64,000 nucleotides of DNA from CALAED01 sp035765195 (GTDB taxonomy: Bacteria > Actinomycetota > Actinomycetes > Streptosporangiales > Streptosporangiaceae): NCBI GenBank assembly GCA_035765195.1, contig DASTYC010000026.1, positions 248,001-312,000 on the forward strand, in the 5' to 3' direction. The notes under the pieces are model-generated. The model ran no database searches, was not told where the DNA came from, and saw only the letters and a list, made by a program, of their open reading frames with translations. The position numbers and the translations under genes are program-made. This document shows, piece after piece, positions 23,233 through 30,987 of this stretch; position 1 is the stretch's first letter, and the number at the start of each line of letters is the position of its first letter.

Positions 23233-24162
23233 ATGCCCCGGATGCCGAGAATGCGCCTGAAGGCGCTGATCATGGCGCTGGCCGTCGTGCTCGCCGCCGG
23301 CTCGCTCGTCTTCTTCCGGCCGGCCCGGGCGGACGGGCCGGGGCCGCGGGCCGCGCCGGCGCCGCGCTCGACCGCCGCGGCCCCGAAGGCGCCAGGGCCG
23401 CGGGCCGCCCGGCCGGCCCCGTGGCAGCCGACCGAGAGGCAGGTCATGGTGATGCACGACATGACCGCCGCCTTCGAGCACAGCAGAGCGGATCCGCAGT
23501 ACGCCGCCATCGAGAACCTGCACGACGGCTGCGGCTACACCGCCGGCTGGATCGGCTTTTGCACCGCGACCGGCGACCTGCTCGCGCTGGTCACGCGCTA
23601 CAACGCCATACGTCCGGGGAACGCGCTGGCCAAGTACACCGAACGGCTGCGGCTGCTCGCGGACGCGGGGTCCGACCGCGTCAACGGCCTGGGCGGCGGC
23701 TTCGCGGCCGACTGGCGGCACGCGTCGGCCGACCTTGCGTTCCGGCGGGCGCAGCTCGACGTCGGCCACGACCATTACCTTGCCCCCGCCATCGCCGCCG
23801 CCCGACGCGAGGGCATCACGACGGCGCTCGGCCTCGAGCATCTGTTCGACACCGCGCTGCAGAACGGGCCGAGCGCGCAGGACTGCGCCGGCATGCCGCA
23901 GACCGTGCGGCGCACCAACAAGGTCATGGGCGGCAACCCGGCCCACGGGGTCAGCGAGCGCAGCTGGCTGCTCGCCTACAACCAGATCCGCACGCGGCAG
24001 CTGCTGCGTCCGTGTGAGCCCGGCCGGGCGGCCGACTGGCCCGAGTCGGTCGACCGGGTGGCGGCGCTGAGCGAGCTGGTGCGCGCCGGGAACTGGCAGC
24101 TCACGCCGCCGGTCCGCCTCGGCTCCGATGTGCGGATCACCATCACGCGGCCGGCGGACTGA
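23233..24162 (+). CDS. Secreted chitosanase, glycoside hydrolase family 46
   Basis: 309 residues. After a signal peptide (MRLKALIMALAVVLAAG, ending PARA) and an Ala/Pro-rich linker comes the GH46 core. The putative acid is E82 in AAFEHSRADPQY and the base is D98 in LHDGCGYTAGWIGFCTATGD; the two are two residues closer than in the classical Streptomyces enzyme. It hydrolyses chitosan with inversion. Three in-frame ATGs (23233, 23242, 23251) and a GTG at 23167 are possible starts; the first ATG has a GAGG ten bases upstream. It converges with the GH43 gene, 33 bp away. Chitosan is the only non-plant polymer targeted in this island. Confidence 0.88.
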   Translation: MPRMPRMRLKALIMALAVVLAAGSLVFFRPARADGPGPRAAPAPRSTAAAPKAPGPRAARPAPWQPTERQVMVMHDMTAAFEHSRADPQYAAIENLHDGCGYTAGWIGFCTATGDLLALVTRYNAIRPGNALAKYTERLRLLADAGSDRVNGLGGGFAADWRHASADLAFRRAQLDVGHDHYLAPAIAAARREGITTALGLEHLFDTALQNGPSAQDCAGMPQTVRRTNKVMGGNPAHGVSERSWLLAYNQIRTRQLLRPCEPGRAADWPESVDRVAALSELVRAGNWQLTPPVRLGSDVRITITRPAD

Positions 24163-24195
24163 CGCGCGGCGGCGCCGGTACGCCGCCCGGCTCCC

Positions 24196-25731
24196 TCACA
24201 CCTGGTCGAGTCCGGCGTACTCGAACCAGTCGAAGTCGGCGACGTTGTCGCTCGGCCGCCCGTTGGCGCTGGCGTACATGCCGATGTAGGCGCCGGTGAA
24301 CCCGCCCGCCACCGGCGAGCTCAGGATGCGGCCGTCGACCGGCTCGCCGAGCGGCCGCCACGCTCCGGGCTCGGTGGCGTACCGCATCTGGTAGGACTGC
24401 CCGTGCGCCTCGACCGCCAGGTAGATCCGGCCGCTCGGGACCGGCTCGGCGGCCAGCACCTCGTCGATCCCCTCCGCTCGGCGGATCAGCCGCACGCCCG
24501 CACCGGTGACGACGAACCGGATGTGGAAGTTGTTGTTCTGCACCAGCGCCAGCCCCGCGCACTCGTGCTCGCCCCGCGGCGTGAAGTCGAGCGCCGCGTG
24601 CACGGTGCACTCGATGTGCCGCTGGCGGCGGGCGACGAAGCTGGGGTTGGCCAGGTCGGCGAGGCTTTCCGGGCGCAGCCGCAGGCGCAGATGGCCCGGC
24701 CGCTCGGTCAGGCTCCAAAACGGCTCGCGCGGCGTGCGTAGGAAGCTCCAGTACGGCGCGAGCGCGATCGCGTCGAAGTGATCGCAGCACGGCTCGGCCG
24801 GCCAGCGCCGTTCGGGCAGTCCGGGCGCCGGATGCCGGGCCTCGACGGGGCCGGCGACCGGCCAGCCGTCCTCCCAGCGCACCGGCGTCAGGAACGTCTC
24901 GCGGCCGAGGTTGTAGAAGTAGCCGCCGTACGGGCGCATGGCGAGCAGCACCATCCACCACTCCCCCTGCGGCGTCTGGATCAGGTCACCGTGACCGGTG
25001 CCGACGATCGGATGATCGAGCCCGAGATGGCGGTGGGTGAGCACGGGGTTGCGCGGGCAGCCGTGGTAGGGCCCGGTCACCCGGTCGGCGCGCGCGATCG
25101 TCACGGCGTGATCGTGTTCGGTGCCGCCCTCGGCGATCATCAGGTAGTAACGGCCGTCGACGTTGTACAGGTGCGGCGCCTCCGCCCAGACGGCGCCCGC
25201 CAGCGCCCCCCGCCACAGCACGTACTCCCGGCCGATCAGCTGCCTTTTCGTCAGGTCGAGCTCGCGCAGCCAGATCTCGGCGTCCCCGTCGTAGGCCGGG
25301 TCGTGGGTGAGCCGGGCGGCCGTGAACCACACCCGTCCGTCGTCGTCGAAGAACAGCGAGGGGTCCCAGCCCTCGGCGTCGGGCAGCCAGTCGGGTTCCG
25401 ACCACGGGCCGGCCGGGTCGGTGGCGGTGACGACGAAGTTGCCGCCGCCGTCCATCAGCGTGCAGACGACGTAGAAGATCCCGCCGGCGAACCTGATGGT
25501 CGGCGCGTAGAGCCCGCGCGAGGGCAGCACCCCGTCGAGCGGCAGCTGAGACGGCCGGTCGAGCACGTGCCCGAGTTGGCGCCAGTGCACGAGGTCACGG
25601 CTGTGGAAGACGGGCAGCCCGGGAAACCACTCGAACGTGGACGTGACCAGGTAGTAGTCGTCGCCCGCCCGGCAGATCGACGGGTCCGGGTGGAACCCGG
25701 GCAGGATCGGGTTCCGGAACCGTCGGCTCAC
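24196..25731 (-). CDS. Intracellular GH43 beta-xylosidase / alpha-L-arabinofuranosidase
   Basis: 511 residues without a signal peptide. The five-bladed propeller shows NPILPGFHPDPSI (base D16), WDPSLFFDD (pKa-modulating D123) and WAEAPHLYNV (acid E184). A C-terminal beta-sandwich (from about 320, with ALVQNNNFHIRFV) is the XynB-type domain of GH43 beta-xylosidases. It would release xylose or arabinose from imported oligosaccharides. Start is GTG at 25731, 3 bp after the GH3 stop codon, so both genes are one operon. No substrate choice between xylose and arabinose can be made from sequence alone. Confidence 0.9.
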   Translation of the reverse strand: MSRRFRNPILPGFHPDPSICRAGDDYYLVTSTFEWFPGLPVFHSRDLVHWRQLGHVLDRPSQLPLDGVLPSRGLYAPTIRFAGGIFYVVCTLMDGGGNFVVTATDPAGPWSEPDWLPDAEGWDPSLFFDDDGRVWFTAARLTHDPAYDGDAEIWLRELDLTKRQLIGREYVLWRGALAGAVWAEAPHLYNVDGRYYLMIAEGGTEHDHAVTIARADRVTGPYHGCPRNPVLTHRHLGLDHPIVGTGHGDLIQTPQGEWWMVLLAMRPYGGYFYNLGRETFLTPVRWEDGWPVAGPVEARHPAPGLPERRWPAEPCCDHFDAIALAPYWSFLRTPREPFWSLTERPGHLRLRLRPESLADLANPSFVARRQRHIECTVHAALDFTPRGEHECAGLALVQNNNFHIRFVVTGAGVRLIRRAEGIDEVLAAEPVPSGRIYLAVEAHGQSYQMRYATEPGAWRPLGEPVDGRILSSPVAGGFTGAYIGMYASANGRPSDNVADFDWFEYAGLDQV

Positions 25732-25734
25732 CCG

Positions 25735-28191
25735 CTACTCCACGCCCGGGCCGATGGACGAGGCCGTCGAGACCTGGCCCGGCGCCTGGGCGTGGGCGTC
25801 CGCGGCGTCCGCCCCGCCGCGGTCGAGCGGGACGACCTCGACGGGCACGTCGAGCACGCGGTCCTGGCCGAGCACCCGGGTGGGGCCCTCGAGCACGAAC
25901 GACCCGGTCAGCGGCAGGTCGCCGCTGGACCGGCCGATCGCCACCTCGATCACCCCCGGCTCCACGATGCGCCGCAGCTCACGCCCGGTGAAGGAGGTGC
26001 GGTCGGCGTGCACGTTGAACTCCACGCGCGCAGCCTCGCCCGGGGCCAGCCGCACCCGCGCCCAGCCGGCCAGCCAGCGCATCGGCCGCACCACCGAGGC
26101 GACGGGGTCGCCCAGATACAGCTGGACGACCTCGGTGCCGGCCCGGTCGCCCACATTCCGCACGGTCGCGGCGACGCGCACCTCGCCGTCGGTGGGCACC
26201 GCCGCGGCCCCCACCGACAGGTCGGCGTAGTCGAAGCGGGTCCAGGTGAGGCCGTGCCCGAACGGATAGAGCGGCGTCGAGTCGAGCGAGCTCCACTGCG
26301 ACCCCTCGTCGAGCCGGGAGCGCAGGTAGGTGCCCGGTTGGCCGCCCTGATGGCGCGGCACGCTCACCGGCAGCCGCCCCGAGGGCTCGGCCCGGCCGGA
26401 CAGGATCCCGGCGATCGCGTCCGCACCCTCCTCGCCCGGGTAGAACGCCTGGATCACGGCCGCCGCGCGGTCGGCGATGCCGCCGAGCGCGTACGGCCGC
26501 CCGCTCAGCATGACGATGACCGTGGGGGTTCCGGTGTCCAGCACGGCCGCGGCGAGCTCGGCCTGCCGGCCCGGCAGCTGGAGGGTCTCGGCGTCGCAGC
26601 CCTCGCCCGAGGTGCCGCGGCCGAACAGGCCCGAGCGGTCGCCGAGGGTGAGCACGCACACCTCGGCGGCCGCGGCGGCCGCGGCCGCCGCGGCGATGTC
26701 CGCGTCGTCCGCGACCTCCACGCCGTACCCCGACGCCACGGTGATCTCGGCGTCGGGGAACTCGGCGCGCAACGCGTCCGCCAGCACCCGGATCTCCACT
26801 CCCACTGGAAGACCCGGGTGCTGGACACCTACATGGGCCGGGAACGCATAGCATCCCAGCATCGCGTGCCACTGGTCGGCGAGCGGCCCGGTGAGCGCCA
26901 CCGACCTGACCGACCTCCCGCGCAGGGGCAGCACGCCGTCGTTGGACAGCAGCACGATGGACTCCTCGGCGAGCCGGCGGGCCAGCCGCCGATGCTCAGG
27001 CGGGTCCAGCGTGTCGCCGTCGTCGCCCGCCGCGGCCGCGGCCGCCAGCTCGCCGACGAGATCGGTGAGCTTCGCCTCCCAGTCGTCGTCGAGCAGGCCG
27101 AGCTGGGCCTTGAGGGTCAGCACCCTGGCGGCCGACCGGTCGAGGAGCTCCTCGGGGAGCCGGCCGTCGCGGACCAGGTCGAGCAGCGGCTCACCGTAGC
27201 ACCGGACGGTCGGCAGCTCGACGTCGACGCCGGCGCGCAGCGCGAGCGCGGCCGCCTCGGCGCGCGAGCCGGCGACGCGGTGCAGGCTCTGCAGGAAGGA
27301 GATCCCGAAATAGTCGGCGACCACCAGGCCGCCGAAGCCCAGCTCCTCACGGAGGAGGTCGCTGAGCAGGCGCTCGTCGGCCGCGGCGGGCACGCCGTCG
27401 AGGTCGGTGTAGGCGTGCATGACCGACCGCGCCCCGCCCAGGCGCAGCGCGGTGACGAACGGCTCCAAGATGACGTCGGCGAACTCGCGGGGTCCCACCG
27501 TGCTCGGCGCCATGTTGCGCCCGCCGCGCGAGGAGGCGTAGCCGGCGAAATGCTTGAGCGTCGCCGCGATGCCGGATCGTTCCAGGCCGCGGACGTATCT
27601 GCTGCCGATGGTGGCGACGAGGTAGGGGTCCTCGCCGATGCATTCCTCGTTGCGCCCCCACCGGTAGTCCCGCACGACGTCGAGCACGGGGGCGAGGCCC
27701 TGGTGGACGCCGACGCGGCGCATGCTCGCGCCGATGGCCCCGGCCATCTGCTCGACGAGGTCGGGATCGAAGGACGCGCCCCAGGACAGCGGCGCGGGAA
27801 AGACTGTGGCCTTCCAGGTCATGAGGCCGGTGAGGCACTCTTCGTGCGCGATCGCCGGGATGCCGAACCGGTTGGCGTGGGCGACCAGCGTCTGGAGCTC
27901 CAGCAGCCGGCGGATCCCGTCGGAGGGGGAGACGGGCTGGGTGCCGAACACCCGGGTCAGCTGCCCGAGGCCGTACTTGGCGATCTCGTCGAGGGCCGGC
28001 GCCGGCTCGCCGATGTCGTCCTCCTTGGGCGCCACCGGCTCACCCGGCTCGGCGGGCATGGCCCAGAAGCCGGCCAGCTGGCCGGCCTTCTCCTCCATGG
28101 TCATCCGGCCCAGGAGATCGGTGACCCGTTCGGCCACCGGCAACTGCGGATCGCGCCACGCTTCGCGCACGACCGGACGAACTTCGGTCAT
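25735..28191 (-). CDS. Intracellular GH3 beta-xylosidase / beta-glucosidase
   Basis: 818 residues, no signal peptide. The barrel includes SVMHAYTDLDGVPAAAD and the nucleophile D293 in LVVADYFGI; the alpha/beta sandwich follows, then a fibronectin III-like domain (VAATVRNVGDRAGTEVVQLYL). The domain order and TLKHFAGYASSRGGRN fit bacterial GH3 beta-xylosidases and beta-glucosidases. A run of ten alanines lies in the second domain. ATG at 28191 has AGGAG six bases upstream. It is the first gene of the GH3-GH43 operon, whose promoter carries two GAAA-TTTC operators, and is divergent from the LacI regulator. Xylo-oligosaccharides are the inferred substrate. Confidence 0.9.
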   Translation of the reverse strand: MTEVRPVVREAWRDPQLPVAERVTDLLGRMTMEEKAGQLAGFWAMPAEPGEPVAPKEDDIGEPAPALDEIAKYGLGQLTRVFGTQPVSPSDGIRRLLELQTLVAHANRFGIPAIAHEECLTGLMTWKATVFPAPLSWGASFDPDLVEQMAGAIGASMRRVGVHQGLAPVLDVVRDYRWGRNEECIGEDPYLVATIGSRYVRGLERSGIAATLKHFAGYASSRGGRNMAPSTVGPREFADVILEPFVTALRLGGARSVMHAYTDLDGVPAAADERLLSDLLREELGFGGLVVADYFGISFLQSLHRVAGSRAEAAALALRAGVDVELPTVRCYGEPLLDLVRDGRLPEELLDRSAARVLTLKAQLGLLDDDWEAKLTDLVGELAAAAAAGDDGDTLDPPEHRRLARRLAEESIVLLSNDGVLPLRGRSVRSVALTGPLADQWHAMLGCYAFPAHVGVQHPGLPVGVEIRVLADALRAEFPDAEITVASGYGVEVADDADIAAAAAAAAAAEVCVLTLGDRSGLFGRGTSGEGCDAETLQLPGRQAELAAAVLDTGTPTVIVMLSGRPYALGGIADRAAAVIQAFYPGEEGADAIAGILSGRAEPSGRLPVSVPRHQGGQPGTYLRSRLDEGSQWSSLDSTPLYPFGHGLTWTRFDYADLSVGAAAVPTDGEVRVAATVRNVGDRAGTEVVQLYLGDPVASVVRPMRWLAGWARVRLAPGEAARVEFNVHADRTSFTGRELRRIVEPGVIEVAIGRSSGDLPLTGSFVLEGPTRVLGQDRVLDVPVEVVPLDRGGADAADAHAQAPGQVSTASSIGPGVE

Positions 28192-28276
28192 GAAGGCTCC
28201 TGACTGGTCCGGAGGATCCGGAGGATGACTGTGCGGACGGTGGTGTCCCGGCGACCGGATATCGCCGAGCGTCGCC

Positions 28277-28288
28277 AGAAAGTTTTCT
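28277..28288. promoter_or_regulatory. GAAA-N-TTTC operator copy, GH3-GH43 leader
   Basis: AGAAAGTTTTCT is an imperfect copy of the inverted repeat seen elsewhere in this island. It lies about 26 bp downstream of the companion operator centred at 28309. Confidence 0.5.
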
Positions 28289-28302
28289 AGAGACTCCCGA
28301 AT

Positions 28303-28315
28303 GTTTCGTAGAAAC
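28303..28315. promoter_or_regulatory. Inverted repeat GTTTC-GTA-GAAAC at the GH3-GH43 start site
   Basis: A perfect 5-3-5 inverted repeat covering the predicted transcription start of the GH3-GH43 operon, where a bound LacI-type repressor would block initiation. Confidence 0.55.
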
Positions 28316-28317
28316 GG

Positions 28318-28347
28318 AGCGTACGTACGCCTCCTGTCACGCGTCAA
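28318..28347 (-). promoter_or_regulatory. Probable promoter of the GH3-GH43 operon
   Basis: On the minus strand TTGACG (28347-28342) and TACGCT (28323-28318) are 18 bases apart. The -10 region overlaps the palindrome GCGTACGTACGC (28319-28330). The start site would fall on the 28303-28315 inverted repeat. Confidence 0.5.
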
Positions 28348-28412
28348 TACCCGGCGGGTGCCCTCCGGGTCGGGGAGTACGCCCTGCCTGCACACCCACC
28401 TAAACGATCTTC

Positions 28413-28431
28413 CGAAAGTTTCGACTATGCT
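28413..28431 (+). promoter_or_regulatory. Operator and -10 region of the LacI regulator
   Basis: CGAAAGTTTCG (28413-28423) is a perfect 5-1-5 inverted repeat. It is followed by TATGCT (28426-28431) and, six bases later, the GTG start, the layout of a leaderless and autorepressed gene. Confidence 0.6.
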
Positions 28432-28437
28432 GCTCTT

Positions 28438-29457
28438 GTGGTGGAGAAGACGCGAGTGACGATCGCGCGGATCGCGGCCGAGGCCGGCGTCTCCGTGCCG
28501 ACGGTCTCGAAGGTCGTGAACGGTCGGCCCGAGGTCGCTCCGGAAACCCGACAGCGGGTGGAGCGGCTGTTGCACAAGCATGGCTACCGGCGGCGCACGC
28601 CGCAGCGCGACGGGCCGGTCGGCAGCCTGATCGACCTCGTGTTCGCCGAGCTGGAGAGCCCCTGGGCGATGGAGCTGATCCGGGGCACCGAGATGGCGGC
28701 GCGCGAGGCGGAGGCGGGCGTGGTCCTGTCGGTGCTGCACACCCACGCGGGCCCCGGCCGCACCTGGCTCGACCGCATCGCGGCGCGCCGCACCGACGGC
28801 GTGGTGCTCGTCTGCTCGCGCCTCACCCCGCGCCAGCACGGCCAGCTCACCGCCCGCGGCATCCCGTTCGTCGTCGTCGACCCCGAGGGCGAGCCTCCCG
28901 CCGACGTGGCCTCGGTCGGCGCCACCAACTGGAACGGCGGGCTGTCCGCCACGCGGCACCTGATCGAGCTCGGCCACCGCCGGATCGGCATGATCAGCGG
29001 TCCGCCCAACGTGCTGTGCAGCCGGGCGCGCATCGACGGCTACCGTGCAGCGCTCGAGACCGCCGGGCTCGCCGTCGACTCCGAGCTCATCCGCTACGGC
29101 GACTTCCTGGTCGACTCCGGCCACGTGCACGCCCGCGACCTGCTCGCGCTGCCGGACCGGCCCACGGCCATCTTCGCCGGCAGCGACCTGCAGGCGTTCG
29201 GGGTGTACGAGGCGGCGCGCGAGGCCGGCATGCGGGTGCCCGACGACCTCAGCGTGGTGGGCTTCGACGACCTGCCGCTGGCCCGCTCGGCCTGGCCGCC
29301 GCTGACCACTGTGCGCCAGCCGCTGCAGGAGATGGCCGCGACGGCCACCCGGCTGGTGCTCGCGGTCGCGCACGGCGAAGAGCCGGAGAACAGGCGCGTC
29401 GAGCTCGCCACCGACCTCATCGTCCGCGACAGCACCGGGGCGCCGCCCGCCGCGTGA
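28438..29457 (+). CDS. LacI-family transcriptional repressor of xylan utilisation (inferred)
   Basis: 339 residues. The N-terminal LacI helix-turn-helix is TIARIAAEAGVSVPTVSKVV with NGRPEVAPETR following. The periplasmic-binding-type core contains TDGVVLVCSRL, IELGHRRIGMISGP, DRPTAIFAGSDLQAFGVYEA and VVGFDDLPLA. Start GTG at 28438, with GTG 28441 as alternative; the TATGCT six bases upstream supports a leaderless transcript. It lies between the GH3-GH43 operon and the two GH10 genes, and matching inverted repeats occur before all of them and before itself. LacI repressors usually respond to a sugar, here probably xylose or xylobiose. Confidence 0.88.
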   Translation: MVEKTRVTIARIAAEAGVSVPTVSKVVNGRPEVAPETRQRVERLLHKHGYRRRTPQRDGPVGSLIDLVFAELESPWAMELIRGTEMAAREAEAGVVLSVLHTHAGPGRTWLDRIAARRTDGVVLVCSRLTPRQHGQLTARGIPFVVVDPEGEPPADVASVGATNWNGGLSATRHLIELGHRRIGMISGPPNVLCSRARIDGYRAALETAGLAVDSELIRYGDFLVDSGHVHARDLLALPDRPTAIFAGSDLQAFGVYEAAREAGMRVPDDLSVVGFDDLPLARSAWPPLTTVRQPLQEMAATATRLVLAVAHGEEPENRRVELATDLIVRDSTGAPPAA

Positions 29458-29512
29458 CCGTTACCACGACCGGGCCTGGCCGCGGGTGTCCCAGAGGGGC
29501 CACGTTCGGCTA

Positions 29513-29541
29513 TTGACGCGATCACCGCCGCCTCCTAGGTT
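29513..29541 (+). promoter_or_regulatory. Probable promoter of the first GH10 xylanase
   Basis: TTGACG (29513-29518) and TAGGTT (29536-29541) are 17 bases apart. The start site would be near 29548, inside the adjacent inverted repeat. Confidence 0.55.
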
Positions 29542-29554
29542 TCGTACATCGAAA
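29540..29554. promoter_or_regulatory. Inverted repeat TTTCG-N5-CGAAA at the xylanase start site
   Basis: A perfect 5-5-5 inverted repeat over the predicted transcription start. It uses the same half-site as the other operators but in the opposite arrangement. Confidence 0.5.
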
Positions 29555-29570
29555 GCTCTCGTAAAATCCT

Positions 29571-29581
29571 CGAAACTTTCG
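29571..29581. promoter_or_regulatory. Operator CGAAACTTTCG before the first GH10 xylanase
   Basis: A perfect 5-1-5 inverted repeat, identical in half-sites to the one before the LacI gene. It is centred 60 bp upstream of the ATG and about 28 bp downstream of the predicted start site. Confidence 0.6.
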
Positions 29582-29635
29582 ACCAGCCCGGACCACCGTG
29601 GTTCCGGCTCGCTGACCCGGAGGAGGTAACCCTCC

Positions 29636-30703
29636 ATGAAGCTCCGTTCGGCCCTGCTCCTCGTTCCGGCCACCCTCGCCTTGGCCGCGGGCCTGCTCGT
29701 GCCGGCCACGGCGGGCGGCGCGACGGCCCGCCACGGGCAAGCCCCCAACACGCTGCGTGAGCTGGCCAAGCAACAGCACATCAAGATCGGCTCGGCGGTC
29801 GACGTCACCGCGCTCGCGGACGAGGCGGACTACCGCAGGGTGCTCAACCGCGAGTTCAACAACATCACCGCAGAGAACGCGATGAAGTGGGAGTCGGTCG
29901 AGCCCCAGCGCGGCGTCTTCGACTGGTCCGGCGCCGACGCCATCGTCGCCAACGCCAAGCGCAACCGCCAGACCATCCGCGGTCACACGCTGGTCTGGCA
30001 CAACCAGTTGCCGACCTGGATCACCGACAACGAGGCCAACTTCACCGCCCAGGAACTGCGCGGCATCCTGCGCAACCACATCATGACCGAGGCCGGCCGC
30101 TATCGCGGGCAGATCAGGGCCTGGGACGTGCTGAACGAGGCGGTGGCCGACGGCGGCGGCCTGCGCGACACGATCTGGCTGCGCAAGTTGGGGCCGGGCT
30201 ACATCGCCGACCTCTTCCGCTGGGCACACCAGGCCGACCCGCACGCCAAGCTGTACTACAACGACTACAACCTCGAGTCGGACCAGGCCAAATACGACAC
30301 CATGCTCCAGATCGTCACCGACCTGCGGAAGAAGCGCGTGCCGATCCACGGCGTCGGCTTCCAAGGGCATCTGGACATCCAGTTCGGATTCCCGGACTTC
30401 GCCGACCGCATGAAGCGCGTCACCGACCTCGGCCTCGAGGTGGCGATCACCGAGGCCGACGTCCGGATGGACCTGCCGACCACCGACGAGAAGCTCGCCA
30501 CCCAGGCGTCGTACTACAGCCAAATGATGACGGCGTGCCTCGACAACCGGCGCTGCACCGAATACACGGTGTGGGGCTACACCGACCGGCACTCGTGGGT
30601 GCCCGGCTTCTTCGAAGGCCAGGGCGCCGCCTGCCTCTTCGACGAGAACCTGGCGCCCAAGCCGGCCTACAACGCCCTGCTCGCGCTGGGCAAGCGCCGG
30701 TAA
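29636..30703 (+). CDS. Secreted endo-1,4-beta-xylanase GH10, single domain
   Basis: 355 residues. Signal peptide MKLRSALLLVPATLALAAG ending near GGATA; the rest is one GH10 barrel. Hallmarks: NAMKWESVEP, HTLVWHNQLPTW, acid/base E168 in WDVLNEAV, nucleophile E273 in VAITEADVRM, and VWGYTDRHSWVPGF near the C-terminus. It hydrolyses xylan internally with retention. There is no carbohydrate-binding module, so it may act on soluble or side-chain-bearing xylan. ATG follows GGAGGT by eight bases. Two operators and a probable promoter lie upstream, and a strong hairpin terminator follows. Confidence 0.94.
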   Translation: MKLRSALLLVPATLALAAGLLVPATAGGATARHGQAPNTLRELAKQQHIKIGSAVDVTALADEADYRRVLNREFNNITAENAMKWESVEPQRGVFDWSGADAIVANAKRNRQTIRGHTLVWHNQLPTWITDNEANFTAQELRGILRNHIMTEAGRYRGQIRAWDVLNEAVADGGGLRDTIWLRKLGPGYIADLFRWAHQADPHAKLYYNDYNLESDQAKYDTMLQIVTDLRKKRVPIHGVGFQGHLDIQFGFPDFADRMKRVTDLGLEVAITEADVRMDLPTTDEKLATQASYYSQMMTACLDNRRCTEYTVWGYTDRHSWVPGFFEGQGAACLFDENLAPKPAYNALLALGKRR

Positions 30704-30733
30704 CCCGACCCCCTCTCCGGAAGTTCCCCGCCA

Positions 30734-30772
30734 CCGCGGCGCCGGCAGGTCAGACGCCTGCCGGCGCCGCGG
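30734..30772 (+). terminator. Strong hairpin after the first xylanase
   Basis: A 16-bp perfect stem (30734-30749 with 30757-30772) with a 7-base loop, 31 bp past the stop codon. It separates the two xylanase genes into distinct transcription units. Confidence 0.8.
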
Positions 30773-30860
30773 CACGCCGGTACCGCGGCCCGGCCGGGCG
30801 CCGGTCGGCGCTGCCCTCCTCCATTACGGCTCCCGCCGGAAAAGCTCCCCTTTTCCGGCC

Positions 30861-30875
30861 AATGACGACGTCATT
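30861..30875. promoter_or_regulatory. Inverted repeat AATGAC-GAC-GTCATT
   Basis: A perfect 6-3-6 inverted repeat upstream of the second xylanase, unrelated in sequence to the GAAA-TTTC operators. It may be a site for a second regulator. Confidence 0.35.
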
Positions 30876-30900
30876 TTATGAAAGCCATGAAAGACCCCTT

Positions 30901-30911
30901 TGAAACTTTCG
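30901..30911. promoter_or_regulatory. Operator copy TGAAACTTTCG before the second xylanase
   Basis: It differs by one outer base from the perfect CGAAACTTTCG operator. A further CGAAAC half-site is at 30921-30926. Confidence 0.5.
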
Positions 30912-30987
30912 GAAATCTGCCGAAACTATTGTATTGCCCCCATCAATGCTGAACCCGGGGCACTCCGACCGTTGGAGGAGGAGAAGC

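Noticed and set aside
24778..28203. 1141-residue open frame on the plus strand across GH43 and GH3
   Set aside because: It spans two well-supported genes on the other strand and has no recognisable domain.
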